Of a stretch of DNA of 6,509 nt, positions 4,946 through 6,509 are shown piece by piece. The DNA comes from Acidobacteriota bacterium (GTDB lineage: Bacteria; Acidobacteriota; Terriglobia; Terriglobales; Acidobacteriaceae): NCBI GenBank assembly GCA_021799945.1, contig JAJYZK010000187.1, forward strand, positions 1-6,509, written 5' to 3'. Position numbers and translations under genes: made by a program. The notes under the pieces are model-generated. The model made no database searches, had not been told where the DNA came from, and worked only from the letters and a program-made list of their open reading frames with translations. The stretch's first letter is position 1, and each line of letters begins with the position of its first letter.

Positions 4946-6509
4946 GCCGCGCCGATCCGGGAGATCCGCTTTTGCCGATTGTGCAGGTAGAGAGCGGGAA
5001 GAAGATTGGTGCTGAGCAGGGCGCTCCAAAGGATGCCGCCGAGGATCACAATGGCCAGGCCCTGTTCCGGGGCGGCGCCGCGCCCCCATCCTAGCGCCGT
5101 GGGCAACATTCCGAGCACGGCGGTGAGAGTGGTGAGCGCAATCGGGCGAAAGCGCACCTGGATGGCGTCGCGAACCGCCTCTTCGAGCGGCATGCCTGAG
5201 CTCTCATTGTGGCGGGCTCTGTGCAGCAGCACGATGCCATGGTTCAGCCCGATGCCGACCAGCGTGAGCAGCGCGATCATCCCCATGGCGTTCAGTCCGA
5301 CGCCGCTGAGGACCAGGGCGAATGCGCCGCCGGTAAACGTGAGTGGAATCTGCAGCAGGAGCAATCCCGGGGCCAGCACGCCGTCGAACTGGAGGATCAT
5401 GATGCCGGCCATCAGCAAAAACGCGGCGCAGGCCGCAAGTCCCAGCCCCAGAGCCTCTTGTTCCAGTTGCGGATACAGGCCGCCGAAGCTGATGCGATAG
5501 CCCCGCGGCAGACGCACGCCGGCCAGAGCCTGCCGCGCCGATGCAATGGCCGCGCCCAGCGGGCCCGTCGGGGTAGCCAGGATCTCCAGCGCTCGGGCGC
5601 CTTCGATATGGCGGATCTGGTTCGGAGTGGCGGTCATGCGAAGGCTCGCCAACTGCCCCAGGGGGGTCCAGCCGGATGTGCGGATGGGAAGCAGGTTGAG
5701 GGCGGCGAGCGATCGATCGGGCGCGTCGGCCAGTCTCACATAGAGGTCGAGTGGGAGGCTGCCTTCGGGAACCTGCGCCGCCACTTCTCCATTCAGCAGC
5801 GGAGCGATCTGGCCATACACTTGCGCGGGCGTCATCCCCTGCGCCGCCAGCGCCTCCGGCTTAAATTCCAACTGTAGCTGGGTGATCGGGTAACCGTCGT
5901 TGTCGAAGACGCCGCTCAGAGCGGGAATGCGCCGGAGATAAGCGGTGACCTGTCCGGCGAGCGTGCGCAACCGACCGATATCGCCGCCGAACAAATCGAC
6001 GACAAACGGTTGAGGCAGACCCGATAGGCTTTCCCCGGCCCTTTCGATCGTTGGCGTATCGAGCGATGTTTGCACGCCCATGAGCTGGCTCTCGGCGAGC
6101 AGGCGCGATCCGACGCGGTCGAGACTATTGGCGTCGATATCGGGCTTCAGTTGGATCTGGATCTCGCCGGCGTACGCGGGCTCGGTGTAAGCGCCGTCCG
6201 AGGGCGATCCGATGCGGACAAAGGTATGAGCGACGGCGGGGTCCTTGTGCATTCGCCGCGTCATCTCCATCGTCGCCGCCTCGGCATCCAGCATGGAGCT
6301 GCCGGGAGGCAGGCTGAAGCTTTCCAGCAGAACGCCCTCGTTGGGCAGGGGAAGAACGTCGATCGGCGCGAGCGCCAGCGCAGCCAGGCTTGCGGGCAAA
6401 AGCGCAATGGACACGATCAGGCTGAAGCGGGGATGCCGCAGGACAGCCAGGAACAGACGCTCATTCCAGCGCCGCAATCTCTCCAGAGTCCTCGCCGCGG
6501 CGGTGGGCG
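4942..6509 (-). CDS. RND efflux pump, CzcA/CusA-like, C-terminal half (5' end outside window)
   Basis: Inner-membrane proton-driven pump of a tripartite efflux system. The frame is open from the window edge (first full codon at 6507, PTAAARTLER...) to TGA at 4944-4942, giving 521 visible residues, about half of the family's usual 1,000-1,050. A TTG at 6477 is internal, not a start. Counting from 6507, a membrane segment at about 25-49 (TM7 of the family) is followed by a periplasmic porter/docking region at about 55-350 and five membrane segments at about 353-374, 378-402, 404-430, 454-472 and 483-508. Heavy-metal RND (HME) hallmarks are LPNEGVLLESFSLPPGSS, the NQIRHIEG strand, LPRGYRISFGG and the LEEAVRDA...RFRPI loop before TM11. 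At the TM10 site where CzcA-type pumps have LNG, this protein reads NHG. The CusA-type methionine ligands are not evident, so substrate is unassigned. The proton-relay acids of TM4 lie outside the window. The stop overlaps the next gene's start by ATGA, so pump and channel are very likely co-translated. Family call is firm; metal specificity is not. Confidence 0.93.
   Translation of the reverse strand, partial: PTAAARTLERLRRWNERLFLAVLRHPRFSLIVSIALLPASLAALALAPIDVLPLPNEGVLLESFSLPPGSSMLDAEAATMEMTRRMHKDPAVAHTFVRIGSPSDGAYTEPAYAGEIQIQLKPDIDANSLDRVGSRLLAESQLMGVQTSLDTPTIERAGESLSGLPQPFVVDLFGGDIGRLRTLAGQVTAYLRRIPALSGVFDNDGYPITQLQLEFKPEALAAQGMTPAQVYGQIAPLLNGEVAAQVPEGSLPLDLYVRLADAPDRSLAALNLLPIRTSGWTPLGQLASLRMTATPNQIRHIEGARALEILATPTGPLGAAIASARQALAGVRLPRGYRISFGGLYPQLEQEALGLGLAACAAFLLMAGIMILQFDGVLAPGLLLLQIPLTFTGGAFALVLSGVGLNAMGMIALLTLVGIGLNHGIVLLHRARHNESSGMPLEEAVRDAIQVRFRPIALTTLTAVLGMLPTALGWGRGAAPEQGLAIVILGGILWSALLSTNLLPALYLHNRQKRISRIGAA

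Noticed and set aside
3563..4990. Plus-strand open frame of 475 codons opposite the efflux channel gene
   Set aside because: It is the antisense shadow of a clear OEP-family gene; its product is Gln/Arg/Gly-rich with no domain, as expected in GC-rich DNA.
4946..5089. Extended N-terminus of the efflux channel from ATG 5089
   Set aside because: It would place 48 Arg/Pro-rich residues before a good lipoprotein signal and overlap the pump gene by about 150 bases; ATG 4945 is better.
6475..6477. TTG as start of a 511-residue protein
   Set aside because: The frame continues open to the window edge, and the protein begins at what is the TM7 region of RND pumps, so the gene is cut by the window rather than short.

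Overview
All the supportable coding content lies on the minus strand: five genes read from high to low coordinate, with the first and last cut by the window edges. The DNA is GC-rich and tightly packed. Three of the four gene junctions are 4-base ATGA overlaps (4942-4945, 2073-2076, 319-322). The exception is a 137-base gap (3450-3586) between the second and third genes. High GC, a Gram-negative tripartite efflux system and a membrane protein with an HGYHP motif, which I associate from memory with Acidobacteria, suggest an acidobacterium (Terriglobia or Solibacter-like). This placement is an inference, since no marker gene is present.

Region 1 (6509-3587) is the end of an RND efflux operon. 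It holds the C-terminal half of a CzcA/CusA-like inner-membrane RND pump and then a complete CusC/CzcC/TolC-like outer-membrane channel with a probable lipoprotein signal. The usual third part, a periplasmic adaptor, is not in the window and would be expected upstream, beyond 6509. The metal or drug substrate cannot be read from this half of the pump.

Region 2 (3586-3450) is the only non-coding stretch. It has a GC-rich hairpin over the channel gene's stop codon and a small AT-richer patch with a TAGAAT box just before the next gene. It may mark a new transcription unit.

Region 3 (3449-1) is a translationally coupled trio: a membrane-anchored TPR protein of unknown function, a ClC chloride channel or H+/Cl- exchanger with a C-terminal CBS pair and altered selectivity-filter motifs, and the start of a polytopic membrane protein. 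The trio is the least ordinary part of the window. A TPR anchor protein fused by overlap to a ClC transporter gene suggests the products are made together, but no shared function can be proved from sequence. There are no RNA genes, mobile elements, CRISPR arrays or attachment sites that I can see.
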